Positions 44,325 to 55,489 are shown, counted from the stretch's first letter. The stretch is 64,000 nucleotides of DNA from Zygnema cylindricum (GCA_037447655.1 JBBHKE010002568.1:380711-444710), one strand, 5' to 3'. Made by a program: numbers and translations. Notes: generated by a model not told the origin, from the letters alone.

Positions 44325-46302
44325 GCGAAAGCCGACGGCGGCGGTAGCCGCGACGGCGGTAGTGGTAGATTTGGAGGGCGAGGCGGTGGCCGATTTGATA
44401 GAGGGGGGCGCCGTGGACGTGGCGGCCGATTTGGCGACCATGGACACTTCGTTGGGGAAAATGATGAGGAGGAAGGATCGATTACGTTTTCCACGCTAAG
44501 TGTCGACGGCGAACCTCCAAACATTGAAGCACAAAACGACAACGAGTGGATTATCGATTCCGGAGCCTCGCATCACGTTTGTACAGACAACTCACTTTTT
44601 GACGAAATGCGTGCCTTGACTATACCAAAAAGAATCACTGTCGCTAGCAGTCAAACTATTTATGTCGCTGCAATTGGTACCGTAGGCCTCGATTTAATTT
44701 CGCTAGATCTAAATGGATCTGAGCGAATCTCCAAAATCCAGCTGTTGAACGTACTTTATATTCCGGGCGGCTCCGCAAATCTTTTGAGCGTGCCGCAGAT
44801 CCTACGAGCTGGCGCAAGTGTGTATGCCTTAGAAGATTCCACGATCAAAATTGTACAATCTGCTGGAATTACAATCGGTGAGGGCGAAGTATCTGACGCA
44901 TTCCATAGTCGTGTTTTATGGAGGTGTCCAAAGTCAAAACACCATGATTACGGCATCATTGGCAGATCGCCAAAATCAAGGGAGATCTGACGCTATGGCA
45001 TCACCGTATGTGCCATACGTCAGAGTAGAATCTAAAGCGTATGATCAAGGCCGGTTGCACGCGCAACTTAGATCTGATGTCTGGTGAAAAAATCAATGGT
45101 TGTACCGGATGTAGTCAAGGTTGTCAGATCTGAAAACCGCATCCTATTAAGGACTTTGACTTTCGGTCAGCTCACCCACTTGAAAAAGTACATGTGGATC
45201 TATGTGGCGATGTTAAACTTGAGAGTTTAGGAGGAAATAAATATACAATGGTGATTGTGGACGACTACTCAAGGTTTGCATGGGTTTATCTTCTTAAAAA
45301 TAAATCTGACGCATCCGCAAATTCGAGGAGTGGCATGTTATGGCCGAACGGCAATGTGAACAAAAATTAAAGGCGGTTCGATCTGATAACGGCGGGGAGT
45401 TTAAGGCGTTTGATCCTTATTGCAAGAAATGGGGGATTAGACAAGAATTTACGGCATCATACTCACCTGAGTCGAATGGAATTGCTGAGCGCAAAAATCG
45501 AACACTTCAAAAAATGGTGCGCTTGATGATTCACGGATCGGGAAGAAAGGAGTATTTGTCGGGAGATGCAATCTTAACGGCCAATTATATTTGCAATCGT
45601 CGACTTACCTCTATTTCGGGCGATAAGACTCCTCATGAACTTTGGTATGGTCGAAAACCCGCATTACATCATTTGCGAATTTAGGGGTGCCGTGCAACGG
45701 TGTACATCGAATCGGTAAAACGACGAGGTAAATTTTCTTCTCGTAGTTGGTCAGGAATTTTTGTGGAGTATAGCTCCAAAGGGATTTTATACCGGGTTTA
45801 TGATCCGATTTGTCTCGTAATTGAAGAGAGTTGTAATGTAAATTTCCATGAGGATCTTAAAGTTGTTATTTCTCGTTCCGAAAAATTCTCTACTAATCAT
45901 GATTTTCTTGAAGTGAACGAATCTCTCTCTTTTCCTCACCTCCATGATTTGGATTCCGAAAATGAGGCAGATCCGGTCGTCAATATTAAGAGGGGGAAAG
46001 CTAATTCCGAAACTCATCCGGAATTAATTAATTTTGACAAGATCCGAAGTGAAAAATCCCGAATGTCTTCGGACACTCACCGATCTAAAAGCTCTAAATC
46101 TCCGAGTGATTCTTTCCACGAGGAAGAAACCGAAATTGAAAAATCCGCAAACGAAAAAGAAAATGAGGTTCCATTAAGAAGGAGTCAACGTGAGATGAGG
46201 GGAAAGAAGCCGGATTGGTTATCATTTGATCGCAAAGGTGGAAATGTTGAAAATTCCAGTTATTTTATTTCGGCCGCCTCGGAGGAGGCATTTATTTTGT
46301 AG
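44325..46302 (+). pseudogene. Copia-2 protease and integrase region, frameshifted
   Basis: In the gag frame after the amber codon comes a second Gly/Arg-rich stretch. The protease active site WIIDSGASHHVC follows near 44550. The frame stops at 44988. The pre-integrase motif LWHHRMCH, the first catalytic Asp (HVDLCGD) and VDDYSRFAWVY lie in a shifted frame up to about 45365. DNGGEF and the ESNGIAERKNRTL Glu region are in the frame at 45340-45684. The C-terminal linker runs on at 45700-46302. At least two shifts and several stops separate the parts. Confidence 0.8.
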
Positions 46303-46410
46303 CAATCATTGACCGAGAATATGCCCGGCGATCCCCAATCTTACGCCGAGGCACGAAGTTCTATGGATTGGGAGGATAAGTGGAAACAGGCGTGGGAGAG
46401 AGAATTAAAA

Positions 46411-47854
46411 TTTGTCGTGCATGTGTCTAATCAAACCAAGAAACATGCAACCTAGCCAGGTGGCGAGTAGAAAACGTGGAACAGACAACAACAAAGCAGA
46501 TCCCGACGCAAAAACAATTAAAAAACAAAGCAAAAATGAATATGACAATGTGAAAAGGAAATAACAGGTGGAAAGGATAAAAGGTGGAAGGTGAGTGGGA
46601 AGCAGAGAGAGAGATCCATTTATTCAATACTAAGCCGATGGGTAGCCACTAGGCTCCACGGTCTAGGCGTATTCATTACATGAGTTAGGTCTAGGATTTC
46701 AAATAAAGAAAAACAAAACCAGAAAAATGCAAAAAAACAACAATATAAATTTGCGGAGAATCCGAGACAACCGGATCTTGACACGCCAATTGCATAAAAG
46801 AACAACATGAAAACAAACAATGAAAATATGTAGAGAATACGGGATAACCGAATTCTAACAAACAAGTGAAACTAGCCACAAGAAAATACAAGAAAGCAAC
46901 GTTAAAAATGCACAGAATCCAAGATAACCGGATTCAGACACACTGAAAACATATTGCAAAAAATGATAACGGGAAACAATCAATGAAAAGTGGTAGAGAA
47001 TCCAAGATAACCGGATTCTAACAAACCACAAGTGGACTCCAACAAAGGCAACAAAATTAAACAACAAAATGTAAAACCCTAATCCACAGATTGCATCCAT
47101 AAAGGTTCAAAGATAGCCTGAGAAAGTAGCCTGAGAAAGTCTATATAATCCACACTAAAAGAGGTTGTTGAAGGGAAACCGTGCGGACTCCGGCCGAAAC
47201 CGAGTGAATTAACTTGTAGGGCTTACAATGAAAGTATAATGAGGAAAAAGAAAAGCTAAGTGCTTAACAAACTAAGGCAGAAAAAGCCTTGCAGGGAAAA
47301 AACTGACAATTTGACTAAGGAAAAAGACAAGGGAAAAAGATAGAAAAATCTAAGTCCTCTTCGACCAATTCCTGTACTCTCAAATTATGAGAGTACAAAC
47401 CTAACGCAATCGCCTAAGTACTAACGAAATAGCCAAAGTACTAATTTATAACATTTGCTTATTATCCAATAGCGTGAGAGTATTTCACTGTACAATCTGT
47501 GACTAGTTTGGGTCCTGGCCAATAAGCGACCAAAACCATATGCCTACGTTACAAAATTCACAATCCGCGGATTAAAACCCTTCCTAACTACATGGAAATG
47601 CGTGAACCTACATGGGTTCACGACTTAAAATACAACCAATCAGCGTGCGTCGCCAACATTTGAAATCGCATGTCGCGTCACCAATGTTTCAAAATCGTAC
47701 GTCGCGTCACTAATGTCTTGAAATTGTACGTCGCGTCATGCCAAAATCTGCGACAAAAATGATTTTAACACAAACCGGAATTAGTGTAGCCGCAGCCCGT
47801 AATATTCTTACAAATAAACAAAATTGATGTCCCAACACAATGCGGCATGACAAA
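46411..47854. mobile_element. 1.44-kb TIR insertion in the Copia-2 RT leader
   Basis: The ends are TTTGTCGTGC and GCATGACAAA, 9 of 10 bases inverted. Copia-2 reading frames resume immediately on both sides. Inside are four ~80-bp units around GAGAATCCRAGATAACCGGAT (46756-47030). There are also three ~35-bp units around GTACGTCGCGTCA (about 47680-47740). No transposase; probably a non-autonomous DNA element. Target duplication is unclear because the ends merge with A/T runs; AAAT is possible. Confidence 0.65.
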
Positions 47855-48844
47855 TCTATTATCGATAACAAAAATTTTGAGGAGGTGAGTTTACCGGAGG
47901 GGAAGAAGGCAATTGATGCTAAATGGATATTTAAAACAAAAATTGGTGCTACGGGGGAGATAATAAAATGTAAAGCTAGATTGGTGTGTAAAGGTTTTCA
48001 ACAAGTAGAGGGGGTTGATTATTCGGGAAATTATGCACCGGTTGTTAAGTTTGATTCTTTGGGGATGATTATTGCTATTTCGGCCACGGGGAATAAGCAT
48101 ATACATCAAATGGATGTAGAAACGGCCTTTTTAAATGGAGAGTTAGAAGAGGAGGTGTATATGAAGGTGCCGGAGGGTGTGCCTTCGAAAGGAGGAAAAG
48201 TATGGCGGCTGCGAAAATCCTTGTACGGGTTAAAACAAGCGCCGAGGACATGGTACCTTCATCTTCATAAGGTACTTATTAATTATGATTTTGTTCGTAC
48301 AATTTTAGATTCCGGAGGTTACGTGAAAGGAGAGGGAAAGGACCAAATTATTTTTTTTGTGTATGTCGATGATTTCCTAATGATTAGTGACACGTTGTCT
48401 GTTATTAATAAGTTAAAAGAGTACCTTAGCATACATTTTAAAGTGACAGATCTTGGAGAAGTACGGTACATTTTGGGGATAGAAGTCATAAGGTCTAGCG
48501 AGAATGTAATTAAATTAAGTCAAGCTCACTACTGCAGAGAGGTCTTGACTAGATTTGGTATGATTGGCGCGGAATCTGTTTCAAAGCCATTAGATCCAAA
48601 AGTACAAAACAGAAAGTACGAAAAGGAAGAGAATGTTTCAGTACCATATCGTGAAGCGATTGGTAGTTTAATGTATTTGAGTGTAGGTACGCGTCCGGAT
48701 ATTGCGGCGGCACTGTCTGTTGTTAGTCGTTATTGCAACGCTCCAAAAAAGAATCATTGGGAGGCGAAGAAACGGATATTTTGCTACTTGGTTGGTACAA
48801 TCGAGTACGGGTTGGTATTTAAATTCGAACGAGACTCTTTGTAG
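47855..48844 (+). CDS. Copia-2 reverse transcriptase domain, open frame
   Basis: The frame is open for over 320 codons. It includes AIDAKWIFKTKIG, RLVCKGFQQVEGVDY, QMDVETAFLNGELEEEVYM, LYGLKQAPRTWY and the catalytic YVDDFLMISD. It ends at a TAG at the start of RNase H. It copies element RNA into cDNA in the particle. It lacks its own start because the insertion cuts it from the rest of pol. The ATG at 47840 lies inside the insertion. Confidence 0.85.
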   Translation, partial: SIIDNKNFEEVSLPEGKKAIDAKWIFKTKIGATGEIIKCKARLVCKGFQQVEGVDYSGNYAPVVKFDSLGMIIAISATGNKHIHQMDVETAFLNGELEEEVYMKVPEGVPSKGGKVWRLRKSLYGLKQAPRTWYLHLHKVLINYDFVRTILDSGGYVKGEGKDQIIFFVYVDDFLMISDTLSVINKLKEYLSIHFKVTDLGEVRYILGIEVIRSSENVIKLSQAHYCREVLTRFGMIGAESVSKPLDPKVQNRKYEKEENVSVPYREAIGSLMYLSVGTRPDIAAALSVVSRYCNAPKKNHWEAKKRIFCYLVGTIEYGLVFKFERDSL

Positions 48845-49308
48845 TGTATCGGTTATTGCGACGCAGATTGGGGTGGAGATTTCGACAGTGGAAAATCCAC
48901 GTCAGGGTACGCTTTCATTTTGGGCGGCGCGGCAATTTCTTAGAGTTCGCGGCTCCAAACTACAGTTGCGCTAAGTTTCACGGAATCTGAATACATGTCT
49001 GCGTGTCATACTGCGAAGGCGTCTGTGTGGATGAAGGAGATGCTTGGTGAGTTGGGCGTTGTGATTGGTTGTTTGCAGATTTTCACTGACAGCATGAGTT
49101 CGATGGCGCTTATGAAACATCCGGTCTTTCACAAGCGAACAAAACATATTCGTATCCAGTGGCACTTCGTACGAGATTTGGTCGTTGCGAAGGAAATTGA
49201 ATTTTCATACGTGTCGACGTTGGAGGAGGCCGCTGATATGTTAATGGAAGCGGCGGTCTACGATGTACTTTTACGGGGTAGACCTAAATTAGGATTATTT
49301 TCAGTTTA
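48845..49308 (+). pseudogene. Copia-2 RNase H, frameshifted
   Basis: [11 protein letters not shown]-like sequence follows in another frame after the TAG. The ESEYMSACHTAKASVWMKEML segment and HKRTKHIRIQWHFVRD tail lie in the frame ending at 49309. At least one shift separates the two halves. Confidence 0.75.
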
Positions 49309-49338
49309 AAGGGGGGGGGTTCACAAAGAGAGGGGGGT
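49306..49338 (+). promoter_or_regulatory. Copia-2 polypurine tract
   Basis: AAAGGGGGGGGG followed by GAGAGGGGGG just before the 3' LTR start TGTTAGATTC at 49339, the normal position for the plus-strand primer. Confidence 0.75.
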
Positions 49339-49730
49339 TGTTAGATTCTTTGTGAAACGACGTCTCAGTTATGTTGAGCGTCGTAATATAATTTATGTAG
49401 TTGCGTGTGGCGTGGTGTGATTGGTTTAGTTAAATATAGTTTGGTGTGGTTTCGCGTGCGTAGTACTTTAGTTATGTACGGCGGTATATTTGTTTCATAC
49501 AGTACCGCGTACTTTATGTAGTTTCGCTAGTACTATGTTTTGATTTGTTCGCGCGTGTCCATGCGGCCAGCGATTATCTGTTTTGTTAGTTTGTGAGAAG
49601 GTATTTAGGACTTAATCGTTTGGGGAAAAGTGATCTTTGTAAGAAACAGGTGAAATATATTTGTCTTTTCTGTCTCGCTTCCCCATGTTCTGTCTCTTAC
49701 ATCCTTGTGGATTTGATCTATCCTTGTTGT
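49339..49730 (+). repeat. Copia-2 3' LTR (diverged from the 5' LTR)
   Basis: Begins TGTTAGATTCTTTGTGAAAC. The end is approximate, near GATTTGATCTATCCTTG, which resembles the 5' LTR end. At about 390 bp it is far shorter than the 1089-bp 5' LTR. Confidence 0.55.
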
Positions 49731-49839
49731 GATTTGTCACTGAGACTTAAGGTTTAAAGAGTGACATTTAGATGGAGAGGGAGGGAAAAAACAAGAACAG
49801 ATTAAAAAATAGCGAATAGTTTGCATTAATCCTTTCTTA

Positions 49840-50360
49840 ATGGTTTAGAGGGGGGAGGGTTGTGAGAGAGGGTTGTCCGAGGAATTAGAGGAGAGAAGAT
49901 TTTTTGGGGAAAGTTTTTCCGGTGGGAGGGGGGAGAGGGGTTCCCCCCAGCACCTCTCCCCTCCTCCCCCCCTCCTTGTCCTCTTTCCTCTGCCCCAAAC
50001 CTTCCTCCCCTCCCTCCTCCCTCCTCTCCTCCCCATAGGGCATTTGAGACGGGGCGGTGAGGAGGAGATAGATAGTTGGGGGGGTGGTGTTCGACAAAAA
50101 TCGAAGGCGGGTGGAAGAAAATCTTTAGCATTTATAAAAAGAGGGACAAGGTTAAGGGGAGGAGAGGGCGCGTAAAAGAATATAGGGCAACTTGTTGATA
50201 GTTCACTTTTTGTTGATTTATATGAGAGGAGAAATGGGGTTTTGTTAAGTGAGAAAGAGGGAACTTGTTTGTCATCAAATAGAAAGTGGGTGGTGAAGAG
50301 GGGGATAATGGAGAGGGAGGAAGAGAGAATAAAAGGATATTGTTCAATAATCTATGGGGG
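49840..50360. repeat. G/A-rich tract with an embedded C/T block
   Basis: G-rich purine sequence (GGGGGGAGGGTTGTGAGAGA-type), then C/T-rich at about 49946-50036, then G/A again to 50360. Runs of four or more G are common. Frames in it are R/G/E- or P/L-rich artefacts. Confidence 0.75.
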
Positions 50361-50412
50361 TGGGTGGTGCAGATATCTATCCGATCTTGGATTAGGGGGG
50401 ATCATTGTCTGG

Positions 50413-51154
50413 GATCTTAAATAAATTTCCCACTCTAAAATAAATGCTCAAAACCATAAAGCATTACACAGCGGAAGCTCATAAAATACAAGAGGATAAT
50501 CGGCCAAAAAGAATTATAATTGTTTCTAGCCGAAGCCTCTTTACATCAACTCTTCTCTCCTATTCTTCTCTCTCCAAAGATAATCTCTACACTCTTAAAA
50601 GATCACTCAAGAACGATCATACTCCTTAATTCCTTTACTCTTCAAATGGATCACTAAGGATCTGAAACACCTATGAATTGACCACAAAGGATCTTCACCT
50701 CTCTCTCTTAATTGACCACGAAGGATCTTTAGCTCTCTCTCTTAATTGATCACAAAGGATCTACATCTTTACTCTTCAATTCATTTAAAGCTAAACCAAG
50801 GATGTTGATCCTTTGTGATCAATTAAGAGAGAGAGCTAAAGATCCTTCGTGGTCAATTAAGAGAGAGAGGTGAAGATCCTTTGTGGTCAATTCAGAGGTG
50901 TTTCAGATCCTTAGTGATCCATTTGAAGAGTAAAGGAATTAAGGAGTATGATCTTTCTTGAGTGATCTTTTAAGAGTGTAGAGATTATCTTTGGAGAGAG
51001 AAGAATAGGAGAGAAGAGTTGATGTAAAGAGGCTTCGGCTAGAAACAGTTATAATTCTTTTTGGCCGATTATCCTCTTGTATTTTATGAGCTTCCGCTGT
51101 GTAATGTTTTATGGTTTTGAGCATTTATTTTAGAGTGATAATTTATTTAAGATC
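50413..51154. repeat. Large palindrome of two LTR 3' ends (family C)
   Basis: Arms 50413-50761 and 50807-51154 are inverted copies about 350 bp long, nearly identical, with a 45-bp loop. Both carry the LTR sequence seen at 31325 (TAAGATCC end, GAGCTTCCGCTGTGTAAT, GGATCA repeats). To the right the LTR end TACA is followed by TTGGTATCAAACC, a primer-binding-site-like sequence. The left side has none. Confidence 0.9.
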
Positions 51155-51216
51155 CTACAATTGGTATCAAACCTCTTTAAATGCCACCTCTCCTCCTCGG
51201 AATTCTAAGTGACAGT

Positions 51217-51724
51217 TTACCTCTTCTCTTTCTTCACATACTCGTCTCCTCCACTCTCATCTCCATCTCCATCAAAATAGGAATTTGAATTATCCGGCAA
51301 ATGATTCTTTTCCTTTTCTCCTCTTGATTCAGATTGTAATAGGGCATCAATATACCACATCAATTTGTTGAAAACTTTTGGAAATTGATCTTCCAAATTA
51401 GTCGGGACTTCATACATCCGAGATTCTTCCTCAAATAAAACTAAAAAAAAAATGGTTTCTCCAAACGAACATCGAAGCCACCAGGAGGGAAGGAGTATTT
51501 TTCTTCCTTCCGAGAGAATAATCTCTCTCTACCTCCACTTCGTCTCTACTCTTTTCTTCTTTCAAACCCGGAACAAGAATCTGATTTCTCCTCTTTTTCT
51601 TCTTTTTCATCTTCGTCAATTTTTCCCAATCCTCCTCTTTGTCAATAAATGGCCAAAACAACCGGTAAAGCAACCGGAGGTCTTTCGCTAACACAAAACT
51701 CCTCCTCTTCTTCCTCCTAATCAT
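51217..51724 (-). pseudogene. Small gene of unknown function with one homopolymer frameshift
   Basis: From ATG at 51724 a frame runs about 97 codons: basic start IRRKKRRSFVLAKDLRLLYR, aromatic LFWPFIDKEEDWEKL, a K-rich run, then acidic-basic sequence. It stops at 51431. In the next frame coding-like sequence continues at once (FEEESRMYEVPTNLEDQFPK) to a TAA at 51217, with an acidic tail DGDGDESGGDE. The shift lies at a run of ten T (sense strand) near 51450. A single-base change in that run would account for it, by mutation or sequencing error. The protein would be about 165 aa. No family recognised; it sits in the internal region beside LTR sequence and may belong to that element. Confidence 0.45.
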
Positions 51725-51729
51725 GGACA

Positions 51730-52440
51730 CATTAAAACTTCACTTCAACAAAATCCACAACAAAAAAAAATGTGCAGTCATTGACGACAAAAATCAAATA
51801 AATTTGTACACACTCGAACTGCGGACAGAAATTGAGAATGCCAAACTTGAATGACGCTTCTTCCAAACTGATCGGCGATTTAGGTAATCGCCACACCATT
51901 CACCTCGATTCACTTCAAATCACATCTTCAATAAATAAACGTACAAAATTACGAAATAAAACTACCTCGAAAAATAGATCTTCAAAATGTCGAGATTCAT
52001 TTTCAATTCACGACAACACACTTACTTTCTTCTTCATAAACCACTCTTTTACACCTAAACAACAAAAGACAAACTAGACGACCACGCGACAAACATGCTA
52101 CAGCCGATTATAAATTTGAGTCTAACACATCGCTCCGTAGATTGGGAACATCACAATGTTGAAGTACTTGTTTCTAAGCTGTGGATGGGGAATGCACCTT
52201 CTACACTAAAAGTAAACATAAGCAAATGGGTACATGCATAATTATAGGTAATAAAAAAAAATGATGGAGTGTGACTTACAATTTCGTTGGAGAAGTAAGA
52301 GTTAGAAACTTAAAACCAAATTTCATTTAAGCATAGGGAAGATGTCTTTTTGCGTCCTCAGACCTCCTTGGATGTGAATGGGAAAAATTAAACTTTAGTG
52401 TCATTGTAGAAGATACACCAAGATATTTGTGGACCGATGT
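51730..52440. other. Non-genic stretch
   Basis: No gene recognised. The 81-codon plus frame at 51832-52077 is N/T/S-rich with no domain. Confidence 0.5.
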
Positions 52441-53010
52441 TCAAATTTGAGCAGGGTGGAGAGGGGTGGGAGGGGGGAATGGGGGAGGGAGAGGAGGGGG
52501 AAAGGAGGTAAGAAAAGAGGGGAAGAGAGTGGAAAAAACGTGGAAAGTGGGAAAGGAGGGGGGGAGACGCGGCAGGGGAGTGGAGGGGGAGAGGGAGAAA
52601 GAGAAGGAGAGGGGGAAGAGGGGGATGGCGAGGGAAAGGGCGATATGGGAGGGGGAGAAGGAGAGGGGGAAGGGGGGCGAGAGGAGGAGGGAGACGGAGG
52701 AGATGGATATTGAGAGGGAGAGGGAGGGGGGTGAGCGGAAAGGGGATCGAGAGGGGAAACAAAAGTAGAGAGGGAAAGAAAGGGGAAAAGGGGTGGAAAG
52801 AGGGAAAGAGAGGGAAAGAGGGGGGGAGACGGGGGGAGGGGGAGGGCAAAGGGGGAAGGCAAAAGGGAAAGGGGAGAGTGTGAGGGAGAGGGAGAGGGAG
52901 AGGGAAAAGGAGAGAGAGAGGGGGGGGGGAGAGAGGGGGAAAGGGAGAGGGAGAGAGGGAGAGAAAGAGGAGGGGAATGTGGAGGTAGAGGGAAAGGTCA
53001 AGGGAAGGGG
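52441..53010. repeat. Purine tract 1 (A/G on + strand)
   Basis: About 570 bp almost free of C and T, with GGGGGAGAGGGAGAGG-type units. Long frames of 100-217 codons across it, R/G/E-rich or P/S/L-rich, are low complexity. Confidence 0.9.
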
Positions 53011-53369
53011 AAACGTAGCGGGTAGAAGGAGGGAGTTGCATTTTAGAATCGAAGTTTCAATTTTCGAAATATTTCAGTGTTTTCTAGCAAAGTGAGGGAG
53101 AAGGGAGGGGAATATGGGAAAAGAAATGAGAGGGGGGGACGCCTATGAACAAATGCAATCGTGTGTGGAAATATTGTAATCTCTCTTTGTTTTTTTTTCC
53201 CTCGATGTTTGATTTCATTTTTTTTTTTTTTTTTATGATTACTTTTGTGGATGCCTAGTGCCATAAATATCTATATAACAACCAGTTGAGTGGAAGCATT
53301 CCATCGTTTATCGGTCAATTGACACCCCTTCAACAATTTTAAGACACATCACACTATGCTCATGCTGCA
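53011..53369. other. Spacer between purine tracts
   Basis: Ordinary A/T-rich DNA with a T15-18 run near 53219. No gene recognised. Confidence 0.5.
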
Positions 53370-54440
53370 CGTAGAGAGGCGTGGAGGACAAAGGAGATGA
53401 AGAGGGATAGGGAGAGGGAGAGGGACCAAGAAAGGGAAATAGATAGAGGGTGAGGAGAGTGAGCGAGGGGAGTGATAGTATGAGAGGGAATAATGGTGAG
53501 AGATAGGGAGACGGAGAGAGAGAGGGAGACGGAGATGGAGAGGGGGAGGAAAGAAAAAACGGGAAGGGGGGTGGGGGCGAAGATCTGGGGGGGTGCGGAG
53601 GGTTGGAAGGAGAGGGGTAGGGGAACAGGGTTAGAGATTTGGGCAAAAGGGGAGGAGGAGGGGGAGTGAGAGGGGGAGGGAGAGGGGGAGGGAGAGGGGG
53701 AGGGAGAGGGGGAGGGAGAGGCCGAGATAGGGTGAGATCGGGTGAGAGGGGGAGGTGGAGAGGGGGGGACGGGGAGAGGGGGTGAGAGGGAGAGGGGGAG
53801 GGAGAGTGGGAGAGAGAGAAAGTGCAAGAGGAACAGGAAACAGGAAACGAACAAAGACTAGAAGAGGGGCTATAGTTGGGTAAGGGGGGAGAGTGAGATG
53901 GAAGAGGGGAATAAGGGGAGATGGGAAGAGGGGGGGGAGAAAGTGGGGTTGGGGGGAGGGATGGAGAGGGCGTAGGAGTTGGAGAGGGAGAAGGAAGAGA
54001 GAGCGAGAAAGAGAGTGAGAAAAATGGTGAGAGGGTGGAAGATAGGGGCGGAGGGGGAAAGAGTTGGTCGAGAGAGCGTGGTGAGAGGGGATAGAGAGGG
54101 TTAAGAGAGGGAAAACAGGTGGGGAGAGGGGTAGGATGAGAGGAGAGGTGGAAAGAGGGGTGGGGGAGGGGGAGGAGAAGAAAGAGGCAAAAGGCAAGGG
54201 TGAAGATAGATGAGGGAGAGGGAGTGTGAGAGTGTGAGGGAGAGGCAGAGGAATAATAAGGGGGAGAGGGAGAAGCGAGGAGAGGAGGGGGGAAATGGTA
54301 GAGGAGAGGGGACGAGATTGGTAGAGAGGGTGAGGGAAAAAGGGGGGCAAAAAGGGGGGGAGTCGTATAGAGGGGAGGGGCATCGGAGAAGGATTGGGAC
54401 AAGAGGAGGGAGAGGGAGAGAGGGAGGGAGAGGAGAAGAT
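53370..54440. repeat. Purine tract 2 (A/G on + strand)
   Basis: About 1.07 kb of A/G-rich DNA. A GGGGGAGGGAGA unit is repeated five times at about 53665-53720. The apparent 406-codon minus-strand frame is S/P/L repeat. Confidence 0.9.
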
Positions 54441-55084
54441 GAAAGGATCTAATTTTTAATAACAGCTGACAGTGAATATCATGCACAGTGAAAGCACTAA
54501 TAGCCAAAAAAAAAAAAGCATAAAACATTTTCAGATCACCACATCACAAATCGACCAATATACAATTAAATTACACCGAAGCTTTTTTATAGAATATTTT
54601 TTTCCTCTAAGTACCTCTGCTAAAATTTTACTCCTAACTTAGGGAATGTGACTCCTAACTTAGTCAATCTGACTCCTAACGTAGTCTGCAGAACACCCAA
54701 AAACAGAGTCTAGAATACACAGCACTGAAAACGTGCCTTTCAAACATTTCACCACAAATACACACTTGGCAGCAAGATTGAAATAGTGTCCTGGTCCGCA
54801 CACGATTACAAACCGAACTACTTATACAACAAACACATTCTATCCATACCGGACGAACAAATAAGTTACATGAAATATTTAAACGCGAAACTGAACTCTA
54901 AGCCGATTCCACCTTTTGTCCCAACATTTCCCCTCTCATCGTGGAATCCTTCTCACCTGACAACAAGCTTAGCTTAGCCTGCCTCTCACAAAGACATCCT
55001 GCATATTTGACTTAGTAAGCATGTCAGTGTTATGCTGACTTAGTAATCATGTCATGTACTTCCTCTCTAATAGGAACAAATACA
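54441..55084. other. Non-genic stretch
   Basis: A/T-rich. GACTCCTAAC(T/G)TAGT-type units occur three times near 54628-54682. No gene recognised. Confidence 0.5.
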
Positions 55085-55480
55085 AATTCGAGTTCATTTT
55101 CTCTCACCAAATTTCAAATAAAATGCTAGTGAACTTTGATGTGCTTAGTCCTTTTATGGAATATAGGACTTTTGATGAATGCCATCGAACTCATGCTTTC
55201 AAAAAATACTCTCATGTATCCAGCTGAAAGGCTTAACTCTCCAAGCATTTGTGTCACCCAAACTGCATCCTTAGTTGCATGACACGGTGACATGTATTCG
55301 GTCTTTATAGAGCTTAAGGCCACTGTAAGCTGAAGCTTGGAACCCCACGAGATAGCAACTCAACGTAGTCAACCCCTCAAAGAGTGTCTTATCCGTACAA
55401 ACAAGATAAGTTGAACCTCAGTCAATGATACATTCCTTGGTAACATTCTCATCAACAACCGAATCCAAAAAAATCAAAAA
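55085..55480 (-). pseudogene. Copia RNase H relic
   Basis: The minus frame at 55323-55126 reads ALSSIKTEYMSPCHATKDAV, then WVTQMLGEL and HKRTKHIKVH. This matches the RNase H C-terminal part of Copia-2 (HTAKASVWMKEML, HKRTKHIRI). Upstream in the same strand a decayed D-rich RNase H start is faintly visible to about 55480. It is an isolated fragment. Confidence 0.7.
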
Positions 55481-55489
55481 TTGATGTAG

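Larger units (their letters stand above)
41890..49730 (+). mobile_element. Copia-2: Ty1/copia retrotransposon, full-length but damaged
   Basis: Order: 5' LTR (41890-42978), primer-binding site, gag, protease, integrase, a 1.44-kb foreign insertion, RT, RNase H, polypurine tract, 3' LTR (from 49339). The RT and gag frames are long and open. Pol is broken by an amber codon, frameshifts in integrase and RNase H, and the insertion. The two LTRs differ in length and in most of their sequence, which a single insertion event would not give. Confidence 0.88.

Noticed and set aside
52388-53041. 217- and 186-codon open frames
   Set aside because: Same cause as above: a purine tract with no complexity.
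53308-54528. 406-codon minus-strand open frame (and 250- and 164-codon companions)
   Set aside because: It lies wholly in an A/G tract. The translation is S/P/L repeat in every frame, as expected when one strand lacks purines and so lacks stops.
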